Below are positions 10,778 through 23,264 of a stretch of 57,609 bases of DNA, in pieces (positions within the stretch are counted from its first letter, which is position 1; every line of letters starts with the position of its first letter). This DNA comes from Neolentinus lepideus HHB14362 ss-1 (Eukaryota; Basidiomycota; Agaricomycetes; Gloeophyllales; Gloeophyllaceae). A program made the position numbers and the translations under genes. The DNA lies in NCBI GenBank assembly GCA_001632425.1, contig KV425672.1, positions 1 to 57,609 on the forward strand, read 5' to 3'. The notes beneath the pieces were generated by a model, which was not told the origin of the DNA, searched no databases, and saw nothing but the letters and a program-made list of their open reading frames with translations.

Positions 10778-13482
10778 ATGACGGCACTAAACCCGACGTT
10801 GGATCCTCCTGCTCTCTTCCCTGACGGGTTTCCCATCGACAACTTCGGACCTCGCCCACACTCCTTAAACCAACTGGATCGCGCGCGCCGCCACAAACTA
10901 TCTTCCTTCCTACAATTTTCGTCGATGAAGGAGGAACATGTTGATCACCGTCGCGAGGTGGGCGTCGAGGCAGTAGGCTACTTTCATGGGCCAGTGGATG
11001 TCGAACGTTTTCTCGGAGACTGTTTTCCTAACTGGACTGCTCCCGGAGTAGCCAGTGGCACGATGAAGAAATTCCGAGCTGAGCTCGCAAAGATAAACCC
11101 TCAGGTTGCCCAGAAGCGTGTCGAGAAGAAGATGTATCCACAAATCGTGAGTTGTTCATCTTGAATTATTGTTCTAGACTTCTCACTCCTTTGTAGGACA
11201 AAGTGTTTACATATGTGTGTGCTAACCAACACCTGCCTTTGCAAATCCACATCTGCGCAGATGAACGCCAGAAAGAGTCCCAGCAGGGCTACCGCATCGC
11301 ACCGGACTTGGCCATACTTAAGTCGGATGAAGAATACAGCCATTGGGCACGATCAATCGCCTTTATCGAAGTCAAGAGAACTGCGAAGGATGACCCTCTC
11401 TATGGCTATGATCCGGGAATGAAGCTTAAGATGAACACAGAACAGGTCAACAACTGGACCCAGATACAGGAGTATGCGGTCAGCGCGTTCCGTTCTGTTC
11501 CCCGGTGCTTCCTGCTTGCTATTGGTATATTCGGGGACATGGCTCGTCTTTTTCGTTGGGACAGATCGTCCGTCATTGTCTCGCGTTCCTTTCCCTACAA
11601 GACCCAGCCCGAACCTCTACTCAAGTTTGTCATCGGGTTGGCTTTGTACGCTAACGGTGGCACTGATGCGACTCTGACGGCGCCCGTCCTCGAAGCTGAG
11701 CGAGAGTTGGTCAGCAAGGCTTACAGGAGAGGACAAGAAGATAATCTACTTCCGCCAGGATCATACCAGAGTGATCCTCCTGGGTGTTCCTTGGCGCAGT
11801 CAAGTATGCGTATCAGTGTTCCGTCTTCCACGGAAGGAGGAATGCCTGACACCTACGTCACGCTAGGCCAACCATTGTTCTGCTCTAAATCCATCTTTGG
11901 TCGCGGTACGCGTGTTTGGATTGCGACGAAAATATGTCATACGGACGACGGAGATGCGCCAATGGTCGTGATCAAAGATTATTGGAGAGAGAGCCACCGA
12001 TGGGCCGAAGGTGACGTCTATAGAGCGATATACCGTGGACGAACCAAGAGTTTCGGAGTGGCTCGCTTCTCACATGATTACGACATCGATGATAGTCCTG
12101 ACGACACCGTCCATCGGTCTTCTGGTGCCCGCATCAATCAAGGAATCGCAAAGATCCTTCCGTCCCCGGCTGGGAATCAGAAGGACAGACAACGATTCAA
12201 GGAGTTGGTCCACCACCGCGTGATTCTCTTGTCGATTGGGATACCCATTTGGCGCTTCAAGTCCACCAAGATTCTCTTGGAATCCATCCGCGATGCCATC
12301 ATAGGCCACAACAACATGTGCGAGCAGGGTGTGTTGCATCGCGACATCAGTACGAGCAACATCATGATCAGTGCTGACGTCAAAGCAGAGGATGGGGCTA
12401 AAGGATTCATAATTGATCCTGAATACGCTGTAGACCTGAGGGCTCCTGGCGCCGATGATCTCCTGTGCAATCTCACGGTAAGTCTAAGGCGGTACCATTT
12501 ATAAGCACACGCCTTATTGACTCGAAACATTCAGGGAACATTCCAGTATACTGCCATGGCCCTTTTCCGGGCAACGGTCCAGCATGACAAGTGGCATGAC
12601 CTTGAATCATTCTTCTGGGTCGTTGTCGAAGTCATTCTGAAGCACACCGCCTGCTTCATTACTATAAACAGCAAGATATTAAGCGGCTCCCAGGCTGTAG
12701 CTTTGATATTCACGACTAGTTTCCTCGATCGACAAGCCTTTGTCGATTATTACGTGCATACTCTTACAGTCTCGAACAACGTGCCATTGACGAAATGCAT
12801 CAAGAAGTTCTCAGCTCTCGTCGCTACTCATTACCCGAACACCGAGTTGCTTCGGGGTCTAGCCTTTGATGATGTCACAGAACGACTCGACGGAAAGGTC
12901 GTATCTCAGAGTGAGATGGACCAGCTGGTTGAAGCCGAGTTCAGCCAGCGTATGTCCAGGTCGTTCTATAAGCTCACTCACTCTACAGTCATATCGACCA
13001 TAGAAGACGCGCTGAATACTGAGGGGTGGCCGGATGAGGAACACGATGGAGCTGTGCCCTTTATCCTGCTGGAGTCTCCAGCCGTCAAAAGCAATGCCTT
13101 CATGTCTCAAGAGTTAGAACGGAGCACGGTCAGTCTCATGCAGTCGTCAGTGGAAGCCGAGCAAGAAAACAGAGGGCAAGCTCAGACACAGACAGATGAA
13201 CCAAGTCCATCGACCAATACAGGACGAGAGATTTGCGAGCAACCCGGTCGTTCTTCTCGACTCGCCGCCAAGACACGCATCAACGCCCAGGAATCGACAT
13301 CCCCAGTCGATGGCGACTCGGATGGTTCGTCGAGGAGCAAACGTCCTCGCCGAGGCTGTCGCAAGGGTCAAGACGGAAAGAGCGAGGACCGCCAGCTCAG
13401 AAAGACTCCATCTCGAGGCACGTTCAGGTCTGGTAACAGACGCACTGGTCTCCGTCCTCATGCAAAGTCTGATGTCAAATAG
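10778..13482 (+). CDS. FunK1-like fungal protein kinase, copy B, with nuclease-like N-terminal segment (865 aa)
   Basis: Exons 10778-11146, 11197-12477 and 12535-13482. The ATG at 10778 is the first in frame. Residues about 55-123 carry the FunK1 leader (YFHGPVDVERFLGDCF). Residues about 150-260 show RIAPDLAIL (PD 159-160), FIEVKRT (ExK 181-183) and QIQEYAVSAF. This is the order of a PD-(D/E)xK restriction-endonuclease-like core with a trailing Q-x3-Y. The kinase-like half has MVVIKD, catalytic loop VLHRDISTSNIMI (HRD at 504-506), FIIDPE (530-532), and WHDLESFFWVVVEV. The tail is rich in KRPRR-type basic clusters, suggesting nuclear location. Unlike copies A and C, it lacks the intron just before the catalytic loop. 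All key residues are present, so it may be active. The substrate is unknown. Confidence 0.88.
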
Positions 13483-14236
13483 TTGGTTGTTTTTTTTTCT
13501 TGTTCCTTCCGTTAGAATGTTCATTATATTTGTGATCTTGTCTGTGTCCACGCTTTGCATATCTAGTTTATATATATATATATTTCCTTCCGAGTTTATT
13601 GTCCCGAGGGCATCGCCCTATGTTAGACATTACATGACTTGTACCTACGATGCGCGGGTTTCAATACTACAAAAGAAAAGTGTCTAGGGAACATTCGCAG
13701 TATCTAGTTTATATATCCTTTGAATTGTCATTACTCTACTTTCAGTGTGACGCTCCGGACTTTTCCAGCCCGTTTCCCGAATAACCTTGACTGTAATCTA
13801 GCACTTGTTATTTAATAATCATTCAAGCCGTGTGTTACTCTAGCCATCTTGTTCCTTATCCCGGCTCGGCACAGAAAACCTATATAAACCCTACGTAGAT
13901 GCTTCACTACTCCAGTTTAAGCAGAATATTCAAAGCTTACAACAGTCTTATTTTGTGTGACTCTAATTACTCGTGTAGTGATACCGTTACTCGCGTGACA
14001 CTAGCACTACACAGTGGCATAATGTAATAGCCTGCCATTATCCTTGCACTCTAAATCACTTAAGAACGTGCCATAGTCCCAATAGATTATAAGATTGCTG
14101 GATCACATCCAGCTACGGCCTCATTATATATACACACAAGTCTATCTTAGGACTACTTTACTGAGTAGAGTAATGCTATTACAGCGTCGAGCTGTCCTTG
14201 GATCGAAGATGTGTCGAGTCCAGCTTACGCATGAGA
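13483..14236. other. Intergenic spacer after FunK1 copy B
   Basis: AT-rich 3' flank with a short (TA)n run near 13570 and two occurrences of TCTAGTTTATATAT (about 13563 and 13703). No supported gene. Confidence 0.5.
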
Positions 14237-15260
14237 TCGTCACACCTAGGACAGCCACCAGCTCTTCAATAAGCTCTGTGTTAATCTCATTATTTCCTTC
14301 TGGCAACGTTCATATATAGTATCCGCTGCATTTCGTAATTCGAATTGAGTTTCATCGACCAGATATTGAGTCAAACTAGGTAGGAGTCGATTGAGTGCAC
14401 GATTTTATATTTCAAGATCAGATATACTCCCCATGGTCTAAGAACTATTTGATCGGTGTAACTGTATCACTTTTTCCACAGATCCGATATCACGATTATT
14501 GTTCCACCTGGATATCGTAAATTGCATAATGAAATAGATGGTCAAAGAATGCGCATACATAATTATTCCCACTGCTTCCTCGTTTTCACAACATATTAGA
14601 TTTTGGATATCACGATCGTAGGGAAAAAGATCATATAGTGCACGCAAATGCCTCGCAAAGGATATGTGCTGACAACCTTCCTCATATATGCGCTCGAGGG
14701 CTTCATAAATGAGTGATATTATTGGTAGTATTGTATATCTCTCGTACGGGGAGATGGACGCCAGCACTGGGGTGAGATAGTATGCAGCTGTTAATCGAAC
14801 TGAAAAGGCATATCTACGATTACTGGATTCCGTTCATCGAGGTCATTAACGCCACTGTAGCAGTTTTTTGAGTGCTTACATTACAAAATCTATCAGTCGT
14901 CCAGCAGGCCGGTAGACCTCCCACCCGTGATACATTGAACGCCAGGGCATATGCCCAGCCCAATAGTAGAGCCTCACACGCTCTTCCTTATATCTTGGAT
15001 AACGACGTGGCGCATCCATCGGCGTAGCATATATCGCGTCGGGGCTGCTGCCAGCTAGGTCGGAGCAGTAACTGATGCAGATGAACCAGCGTTGTGCCGG
15101 TTCGCAAGTAGTTGACGCACACATTTGGTCACCAAACCGGGCAACTGTGGCGCTGGTCACCCACGGCCTATGTATTACCTGGAATAACACAATAAAGTAT
15201 ATTATATACCTATCATAGTGTCTGTAGACTCCTGAACTTGTCACCAATCTAGCACACAAG
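14237..15260 (-). pseudogene. Pseudogene of the unnamed paralogous family (copy 2)
   Basis: Clear homology in the same order to the copy at 24.0-25.2 kb. The first block is ICISYCSDLAGSSPDAIYA ... LYYWAGHMPW ... RPAGRLIDFVM, with a good donor GTAAGC. The next block is PIISLIYEALERIYEEGCQH, then ISFARHLRALYDLFPYDRDI, then RWNNNRDIGSVEKVIQL. Against the 24-kb copy there is a one-base insertion just after the second-exon acceptor (TTCGATTAACAG versus TTCGATGACAG). There is also an early stop after HRSNSS and further stops in the third block. It lies 3' of FunK1 copy B in convergent orientation. I do not recognise the family from known domains. Confidence 0.65.
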
Positions 15261-15265
15261 TGCAC

Positions 15266-16715
15266 GCGTCTTCCCGAAAAGACAGGAGAAAAGGGAGACG
15301 CGAGCAGCGAGCTTGCGAGCGGACTGGGCCGATCCGGCGGTCACACCGTCAGGGTCACACGTTTGCCCGCCAAGCGTGACAACAGACTCAGCGAAATCTC
15401 GGTCAATCACTCTTGAATCTGGTGTTGCATGAGTGTTGCATGAATGCACTCCTCTCTGTATCTTCTCTGTCATTACTATATGTACTATATTATCAATTCT
15501 AGATCCAATGTAACTATAAACATGTCATTCAAGATTGTTCAACACCTGTATTTTCACCGAAGACATCCTCCTTGTCCTTGCTGTTGCACTCTTTGAGACT
15601 GTATCAAGCACCAACTAAGTGTTGTATGACAGTCAATCTAGAAATATAAGAGACCCTGCAAGTATGGGAGCTGGATCTCGCACTGGCAGCAGGCTATGCC
15701 ATCTCAATGTACCAAATGAAAGGCAAAAATAGGCACTATTTACCGGTATTAATGCACCATTTTGAAAGACCCCACTATTATAATATCTAAGAACAATTAT
15801 ATATGTCTTTCTGTAATTGTACGAGCATCACGGAGGGCAGACATCGATAATGCCTCTTCAGCCACCCACTTCTATAATTAGTATAGTGGCAAGGTTCGGT
15901 TCGTGGGAAGAGTTGACCAAAAATCTCGGTTGTCCAAACCGTAGTCAACTAGTTCTAAAGTTGACGTGTAAACCGAACCTCGCAGATGCGAACCGGCACA
16001 ACACTGTGCAAATGCGTGTTGATTTTACATTGAAAGTATGGCAGCTGCAGGCAGTGGCATGCAGGAGCTCGGCACCGGATTGTAAATTCCGCCACATATC
16101 CATGGACCGTACTGAACTAAAAGGGAAGTAAACATATTTCACTGATGGTCATTGTTCGAAAGCGGGCTCGGCTGTGAGAACATGTGCATTGAAGTCACAA
16201 ATTGTCATAGCAATGAGAATAAAATTTATGGAAGCTAGATTACAATGAAAGAACCTTCTATATCGGGCTGCCCGAAGCAGCAGCTCGATATATGTCTACT
16301 TTGGGTGTGCGGTCACGATGGTTGGCAAAGCTGCAGCTGTGAACGTTCGAGCGCAATTGCAGAAATACATACAATCATAACGAATAGAATTTCAGGGTGG
16401 AATAAGCGGTGCTGTGCATCGCTACTGTGGTTGTGGCACAGAAAGGCGTGACACAGAAGGCGTGACATCTCAAGCGTGCTTCAAGCGTGCACGCGTCTTA
16501 CCTGGCGTCGCTCAGTTAGGCAATTCCTCCATGTCCGCTTCTCTCGCTTGACCACCAACCACATCGTCGACGGACACAACGCCATATCGAGTCAAACAGA
16601 GATATCGTCAACGATCAAGGCCACACAAGCCACACGATGAAAGTATATATATCCGAATTCGAACTGGTCCACGTACGTCTCTTGATTTCTACCCGTGCCT
16701 CCGGACTTACGATAT
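15266..16715. other. Intergenic region upstream of FunK1 copy C
   Basis: No supported gene. A 10-bp inverted repeat AGGTTCGGTT (15892-15901) / AACCGAACCT (15971-15980) is present. A TATATATA element lies near 16645, about 70 bp before the copy C start codon, and is a plausible TATA box. Confidence 0.45.
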
Positions 16716-19389
16716 ATGTCTCGCTCTCGCTCATGTTCGTACCTCCCTTCCAATGGGGATGCTTTCTCTGGGATTGCATCAAATATCTTTTCAACGTCGT
16801 TCACTGCTCCGTCGCACGATATTACTGGGCTTACGGGCGGAAATCGCCAGATTAAGCATTCAGATCACCGTCTTTATGCAGGGATCGAAGGTAGCTCTTG
16901 CGTGCACGGTCCGGTGGATATCGACACTTTCTTCGGTGACGTGTTCAATGGTGGACTTAAGTTTCCATCCATTCGCATCCCGAAGCTGGCCCGGATCCGA
17001 CGCAACCTAGCCAAAGTGAAACCAGAGGGGCCAGATGGGAAGCTATCAGAGGAGCGGATGTACGAGCCATTGGTACGCTTTTTGGCTGGTAATCTGCAAA
17101 CGTCCCTCACTTTTCTCTTCTTCAGGTTAAAGCATGCAATAGCATCACACAGGAATATCCTGGCAAGGCGCTACCTATTTCCTTCCACGACTGGGCCCAG
17201 AAACGACCCCAGGAGTCGAATGTTTCCAACCGCAGCTTGCGTGGGATTCCGGACATATCGATTATTCACAAAGGCCATCGCCTTCGGAAGAATGTGGAGT
17301 ACGGAGACCAGTACTGGGGTCGTGGCGTTGGGTTCATTGAAGTGAAAGCGAAGGAGGACCAGGACCCGTTCTACCAGTATGACGGCACAAAAGAGCTGAA
17401 CGACGAACAGAAGGAGAACTGGTGTCAACTTCAAGAGTACGCTGTCATTGCCTTTCGTAGTATCCCCCGCTGCTACTTGTTGGGTATTGGCGTCTTTGGC
17501 GACAAAGCTCGTCTTTACCGCTGGGACCGGTCGTCAGGTTTGATGTCAGTCCCGATCGATTACAAGACGGACCCGATGCCACTGCTGCATTTCATTGCGG
17601 GCATGGCGCTCTATGGGAACAGTGGCATGGACGATACTGTTGATCGGTCAATTCTTTCTTCTGCTGAGGTGAAACTGATCGAGAGGGAGTACGCCCGCGC
17701 TGTATCATCGGGAATTCTTCAAAAGTATATAAGTTGCAGACCAGGAGAAACATTGATTGATGAAAGTTCTCGACTCTTAGTTCCAGACGGTCATGGCGTG
17801 TGGCACACGTACCTCGCCTTAGGACGGCCACTCTTCTGTAGTCCTTCCCTCATTGGTCGTGGAACGCGTATCTGGCTGGCGAAAAGGGCAGGGTTCTCAG
17901 CCAAGAGCGAAGACTTAGTCATTATCAAAGACTCATGGCAGCCGAAGGATCGCAAGACGGAAGGAGAAATTTACAAGGCCATTGGCAAGAATACTTTCGG
18001 GATCGCACGTTTCCTAGATGACTTCGACGTCACTTGTTCCAATGCGGATAAGGTACTTCATTCGACGGCAGGCGAAAGGCTGAACAAGTCCCGTGAGAGG
18101 CATTACCTTACAGAGCGTGTGCACCACCGGTGTATATTGTCTTCTGTTGGCATTCCACTCTCTCATTTCACTTCTACGCGGCAACTACTTGAAGTCCTCC
18201 GAGACGTTGTCAAGGGTACGTACTTGACTATCTCATTGCTTGTTAGTACTCATTAATTCCACAGGGCTTCAAAACATGTCTGAGAAAAATATATTTCATC
18301 GTGACATCAGCACAAACAATATAATGATTAGCGCTAGCTCAGAGAAGGAACACGGAGCGAAGGGGTTTCTCATAGACCCCGAGTTCGCTGTAACGCCAGA
18401 TATAGTCGACTTGGAGAAGGAGCTGAAGATGTTTACTGTAAGTCTCGACTCCTTCCTGAAGTTTCTTCGCAGTAACACCTTTATGGAAGGGTACAATGGC
18501 GTTTATCTCTATTGATCGTTTAGAGAAACCAGCGGAGGGTCACCGAAAATGGCACGACCTGGAGTCCGTCTTTTGGGTCTTACTTCACACCGTTTTCCGA
18601 CATGTTCGCTGTTATGTTGTGGAATCGGGCCAGAATAAGCCAGGGTGGGAGTTCTTGGCACCTCTGTTCGACACTTCGAATCCGTCGAACCGAAGTGAAT
18701 TCCTTCTTCGCAAGATAAAAAACCTTCACATAATCGATAACGAGCCCTTGACTAAGTGTCTCCGGCGGCTAGGCAAACTTGCGCGGAGCCATTACATCGA
18801 AGCTGAGGACTCTTTGCCGGACAGTATGAACCTCTTAACGCACGACAGGGTTATCGTCGCATTTGAAGAAGCTATCGACTCAGACGGATGGCCTCAGGAT
18901 AACGACGCCTCAATTCCATTCGAACTTATCCAAGGGAAAATTCAGCAGGGGAAGGGAGTCATAAGCGCTCAACTTCAGCAGAACTACTATGCAGTACATG
19001 GCTTTCCTGCTACTCCATCACAGGGTCAAGAACTCGAGGACGGCCTGTCCGGGGCTGTTGAACGAAAGGAAGTCGTGGAATCGATGCCACCGCCAGAATC
19101 TGTTCTCATTCCAGGACCTTTGCGCTCCAAGCGGAAGAAGCCCACCGATAGAGCACTACTTCCTGATGCGCCATCCAGTTCCAAGCGGTCTCGGAGAGGT
19201 TCTATTGTGACGCGTTCGACCACAGCCAAGAAGACTTCCGAACAGTGTGCTGGCCGTAGCAAGTCGCGTAACTCTGTCAAGGCTGACGACAGCGTGACCA
19301 GGACGCACCGACGGTCGGGTGCGTCCGGCTCGAAGACTCGATCTACGACGCGTCTTACTCGCTCCATGACTCGTGCAAATCGTACTTGA
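16716..19389 (+). CDS. FunK1-like fungal protein kinase, copy C, with nuclease-like N-terminal segment (839 aa)
   Basis: Exons 16716-17072, 17126-18215, 18265-18437 and 18490-19389, all GT-AG with consistent phases. The start MSRSRSCSYLPS is the first ATG in frame and resembles the start of the relic at 23265. Residues 60-119 contain the FunK1 leader (VHGPVDIDTFFGDVF). Next come GIPDISII (PD 161-162), GFIEVKAK (ExK 191-193) and QLQEYAVIAF, again a PD-(D/E)xK-like arrangement. The kinase-like part has LVIIKD, IFHRDISTNNIMI (HRD 494-496), FLIDPEF (520-522), and WHDLESVFWVLLHTV. The C-terminus is basic and Ser/Thr-rich (SKRSRRGS, then SMTRANRT). Introns before the HRD loop and before GTMAF match those of copy A. 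Function is inferred as a Ser/Thr-kinase-like effector or signalling protein with unknown target. Confidence 0.88.
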
Positions 19390-20674
19390 GTGACGTAGTT
19401 ACATTTTGTGGCTTTTCTCGTCTGCCGTCGTCTTAACGCTGTGATGTATCGCTTTTGCTTTGTCCTCACCCTGTTATCTTCATCCAGTTCTTGTTTTACC
19501 TGCTTATTGTAAAAGTTCGTTCTCAAACCTTGTGCATCAGGCACGGTGAGCTATTGAGTGGAGGGGAGGATGATATTGCAGCAACTAGGTATGATTAATA
19601 CAAGTCCTTAGGGAGAGACGTTATGGAATCATCGTAAGTAGATCAACAGTCAGGGATATGAAAACCAGCCAGTACTTTCGGACTTGTGAACATAACCGTC
19701 TGCGCATTATAACACGGGTGCCCAGGGCGTTATTGCGAGAGCCTCAGTAGAATGAGGCAATCAAGCTCAGATCTAACGCTGGGTATACAGTCACAGATCT
19801 ATAGCCCGGACGAGTCTGCAGGTTAGATAGGTTGAGATGGGCCAGGACCCACCTGTATATAGCATTCAGCGATTGTTGCGAGTGCGGACTTGATCATTCA
19901 TCTTGTTGCCTTATTTGTGTAACGAGGAACGACTTCAGCATATGGACTCCGTATAGCAAACAAGGGGCCGACAGAAAGAAAGTTCTATACACGACGTCAG
20001 AAAGTCCGACTAAGGCCCTGGGAGGGACCCCCCCTCCCCTACGTAATCTTCACACGACCCATATTGGGCAAATAAATTACCAAATCCGTCTTATTCTGTC
20101 ATTTTATCATATCTCAAATTCGAGTAAATAAGTATCATGGGTCTCTATTAAAGCAACATACAGAAGATAATGTTATGACATGAATGAAGACTAAGTTTTC
20201 TAGCCAGCCTTCATTAATGTCATTGATGGGGAGTTAAGCGACGATGCCAAACAAGGTCAAACAGCACGGTGGCACGTCTTTCTCGATCTTCCTGCCAGTG
20301 AAAGAAATGCTGATAGTCCACTATAGCTATCTTACACTGTTCTGAGATTGTGCGGGCTTGGAACCATCTATCTGTGGTCACTAGCAGTTCAAATAAGGGG
20401 GTCTGCAGAAAGTCCTGATAAGGTCCTCGAAGGCACCCCCCCTCCCCCCACCCAGTGTGCCGGCAACTCCCGGTGTCGGCCCCTTGATAGCAAATACTGT
20501 TCGGACGTTATCACCGTCGGATTCATAACACCGCCTAGGACATAGCTCGATCGTCATAGATCCAAATCGATCCATTCATTGATGTGTCATTATTATTGTA
20601 TGTAGGTATACACTGCAAGACACGCGTCAAAATGCACCTCTACCATACACATATGCAAACCCCCTTCCCTTTTC
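19390..20674. other. Intergenic region with a twice-repeated segment ending in a C-run
   Basis: Two related segments, about 19958-20042 and 20388-20450, share AAGGGGxC, GCAGAAAGTCC, AAGGxCCT and a run ACCCCCCCTCCCC in the same order. No coding potential is apparent. Confidence 0.5.
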
Positions 20675-22313
20675 TCACCGCAAGTAACGGTACGACACGT
20701 CCAGATCACCGCTGCGGTTCTTCTCTCGCTGTCGCTCACCATCGCTTATCTTCTCGCTTCCCTTCTCGCTCGCCTCCTTGTCCGCAGCCCGAATGCGATC
20801 CCGTCGCTGATTCTCGAGCGTGATGCCGATGCAGTATGCCGTTGAGGAGACGATCGAGAGGCACACAAAAGCGAGGCCTATGGAGTACCCTCGACGGTAA
20901 TATGGACCGTCCTTCGAAGGGAAGGAGTACGCCGCAATGATGCCGCCGATATTGCCGAAGCCGACCTACACAGACAGTCAGCGTCAAAGATTCCGGCCAG
21001 TCAATACAGATGATCCTCACCTGCCAGGCACTCCCGATGCTTCGCCTCAAATGGCCCGCCAAATTCGTGTTGAACCAGCAGACCAAAAGCGACATAGATG
21101 TGCACGCGCCGCACGCGATGAGAAACAGTGCGGCGTATATCGCGTGGGGGTTTTGGGGGATACACAGGAGCATGATGAAGCCCGTGCCGGCGAGCATGGC
21201 CGTGCCGACGCTGAACAGCCACCGATGTCGCAGCTGATCAGAGAGCGTCGCGGTGATCATTGCGAAGAAGAATGCACACACCCAAGGCGGGACGGAGTGC
21301 AATTGCGCTTGGATGGCTGGAGAGGACGCACAGAACTTAACATGACCGTTGTAGTTATGGCACTACGGCTTACAAGTGTACCCGAGGTCTTTGATGATTG
21401 TGGGTGCAAAGAAGGCGTATCCGTTAGCTGGCACGATCATGCCCAAGTACATCATTCCTCCAAGGAATATTTTGTCTAGGAGACGTTTAGATACTGCAGA
21501 CGAGGAGATTCGACTACACTCACAGTCCTTGAAGACGTCCAAAATGTTCTTGATCTTTCGTCTACGGCTATTCATCTCCAAAGCCTTCGTGTCATTGCCA
21601 TTATCATCCGACCTCTCGTCGTACTGGCTCTCGCCGACATCATCCACCAGTCTCACCTTGACGATCTCGCGCTCTTCGGAGGTCAAGAACTTCGCCGTCT
21701 CGGGAAAATTTGGAACGAGGAAGAACAACGCGGCCGCGATAACAATGGTCGTAGCACCCTCGATCACGAAGACCCATCTCCACCCTCTCCATCCCCGCAC
21801 CCCGTCCATCTGGCCAATGCCTGACGCAAGCAGGCCACCAAACGCCCCAACGAGGGTAGTAGAGCAGAAGAAAAATGTATACCGTTTCATACTCTCCTCG
21901 CGGCGGTACCACATCGCAAGGAGGTAGAAGCACCCGGGGGACATGCCCGCCTCAAACAGGCCAAGGAAGAAACGAGTCGTCAGGAGGCCTCCATAACTCT
22001 TCACCAATCCCTGGCAGAGAGACGTCAGACCAAAAAACCCCATGCATAGTGACAGCCAGACGTTCGGCGAGAGGCGTTTAAGCAGGATATTCGACGGGAT
22101 CTCTGCGAGAATGTATGGCATGAAGAAAATGACGAGGGTCGCGCGGTACTGCAACGAGGTGAGGTGGAGATCCATCTGAAGGCCGTACAGAACAGCGTTC
22201 GAGATGTTGGCGCGGTCGAGAAAGGCCATCAAGTACAAGATGCAGAGGACCGGGACGTCGATCTTCCACAACAGCGCCGCGTTGTTCGTCGTCGTGGATA
22301 TCGAAAACGACAT
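20675..22313 (-). CDS. MFS transporter, anion:cation symporter (ACS / Dal5-like) family (492 aa)
   Basis: Exons on the minus strand are 22313-21524, 21475-21374, 21316-21021 and 20965-20675, with GT-AG borders and matching phases. The product is a plasma-membrane-type secondary carrier with about 12 hydrophobic segments. Typical ACS motifs are seen: LYLMAFLDRANISNA after TM1, GLFEAGMSPGCFYLLAMWYR between TM4 and TM5 with downstream RREESMKRYTFF, and GLLASGIGQMDG near TM6. A central hydrophilic loop follows (EEREIVKVRL, then DDVGESQYDERS). The length (492 aa) is normal for the family, which imports organic anions and vitamins such as allantoate, nicotinate or pantothenate. The exact substrate cannot be told from sequence. 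The C-tail is charged (KEASEKGSEK). It sits between FunK1 copy C and the FunK1 relic. Confidence 0.9.
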
Positions 22314-22821
22314 GGCGGGGGAGGGAAAGACGTGAACGGGTCGCAGAGCCTGATCATTTTACTGCTATTTCTACAAGGTCTGACTCGGTAGGGGAGATCA
22401 GGCGTCATTCAGAGTTAAGGGAGTTAAAGGGAGGCGGGTTTCCCTCGGCCGTGGGACCGAACGCCTCCAGCGCAAGGCATTTGCCGAGACGAGGCGATCA
22501 CAGTACTTAAGTTACTTGTCGAACTAACTTCGACTCGCAACAAATGACCCCGGCTCGGCTGATGGCCCTTGCAAGGAAGGTCGTCCTGTTGGGCATACTC
22601 CTTTTCCCTTTTCATACTGCATATTGCCAACTTCTTATTATTGATAAACTCTTATAATACATCAAACCTCCTGATAATCTCCTCCGTGCGTTGTTCTTAC
22701 AAAAGACTGCCAAATACAATTATCACAACTAAGTAGTTCACTGCCAAGGTTCACGGTGACCGGATTACTGACCTCTCTTGAACCACACTCGGATATCCAA
22801 CGTGAACTTTAGATTCAGTAA
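22314..22821. other. Upstream region of the MFS transporter
   Basis: About 500 bp upstream of the transporter start codon. It should hold its promoter. No repeat or gene seen. Confidence 0.4.
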
Positions 22822-23094
22822 ATGAGCGAGCTGCAGCTAGCATTGGTGGACTCATACTACCTATACTTGTCTATAGCCATCCCACCAGCCAAGCTAGTGC
22901 AAGGAGATAAGCAAGTAACGCGGCCAACTAGTTTGTTCTACCTGATTGACGACTGCGAGCAGGGATGCGAAATGATAGCTAGACGCCCAGACAGCACGAT
23001 GGGTGCGCAGACTATTACGTACACAAGTTCTGGAAAGTACTCACTCACTACTATCGCTCGGACTGTTGTTTTATCTTCTGCGGTCCTACGGTAA
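22822..23094 (+). CDS. Possible small protein of unknown function (90 aa)
   Basis: ATG-started frame MSELQLALVDSYYLYLSIAI with one hydrophobic stretch near the N-terminus and no recognised domain. It is located just upstream of the FunK1 relic on the same strand. No introns or codon-bias support, so it may be chance. Confidence 0.25.
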   Translation: MSELQLALVDSYYLYLSIAIPPAKLVQGDKQVTRPTSLFYLIDDCEQGCEMIARRPDSTMGAQTITYTSSGKYSLTTIARTVVLSSAVLR

Positions 23095-23264
23095 TTTTAG
23101 AGGACCGCCCTCTCAGCAATCTTACAATTGCTTGACGTGGATATTGCTGCGATACACTCTTCACCTCAACTCAATAGCTCGCCGGTATGCTTCTACAGGA
23201 ACTGTGTTGCCGTATGATGTGTCCCCTCTCATTCTGATTTCATCTGCATGGTAAGACTTATGAC

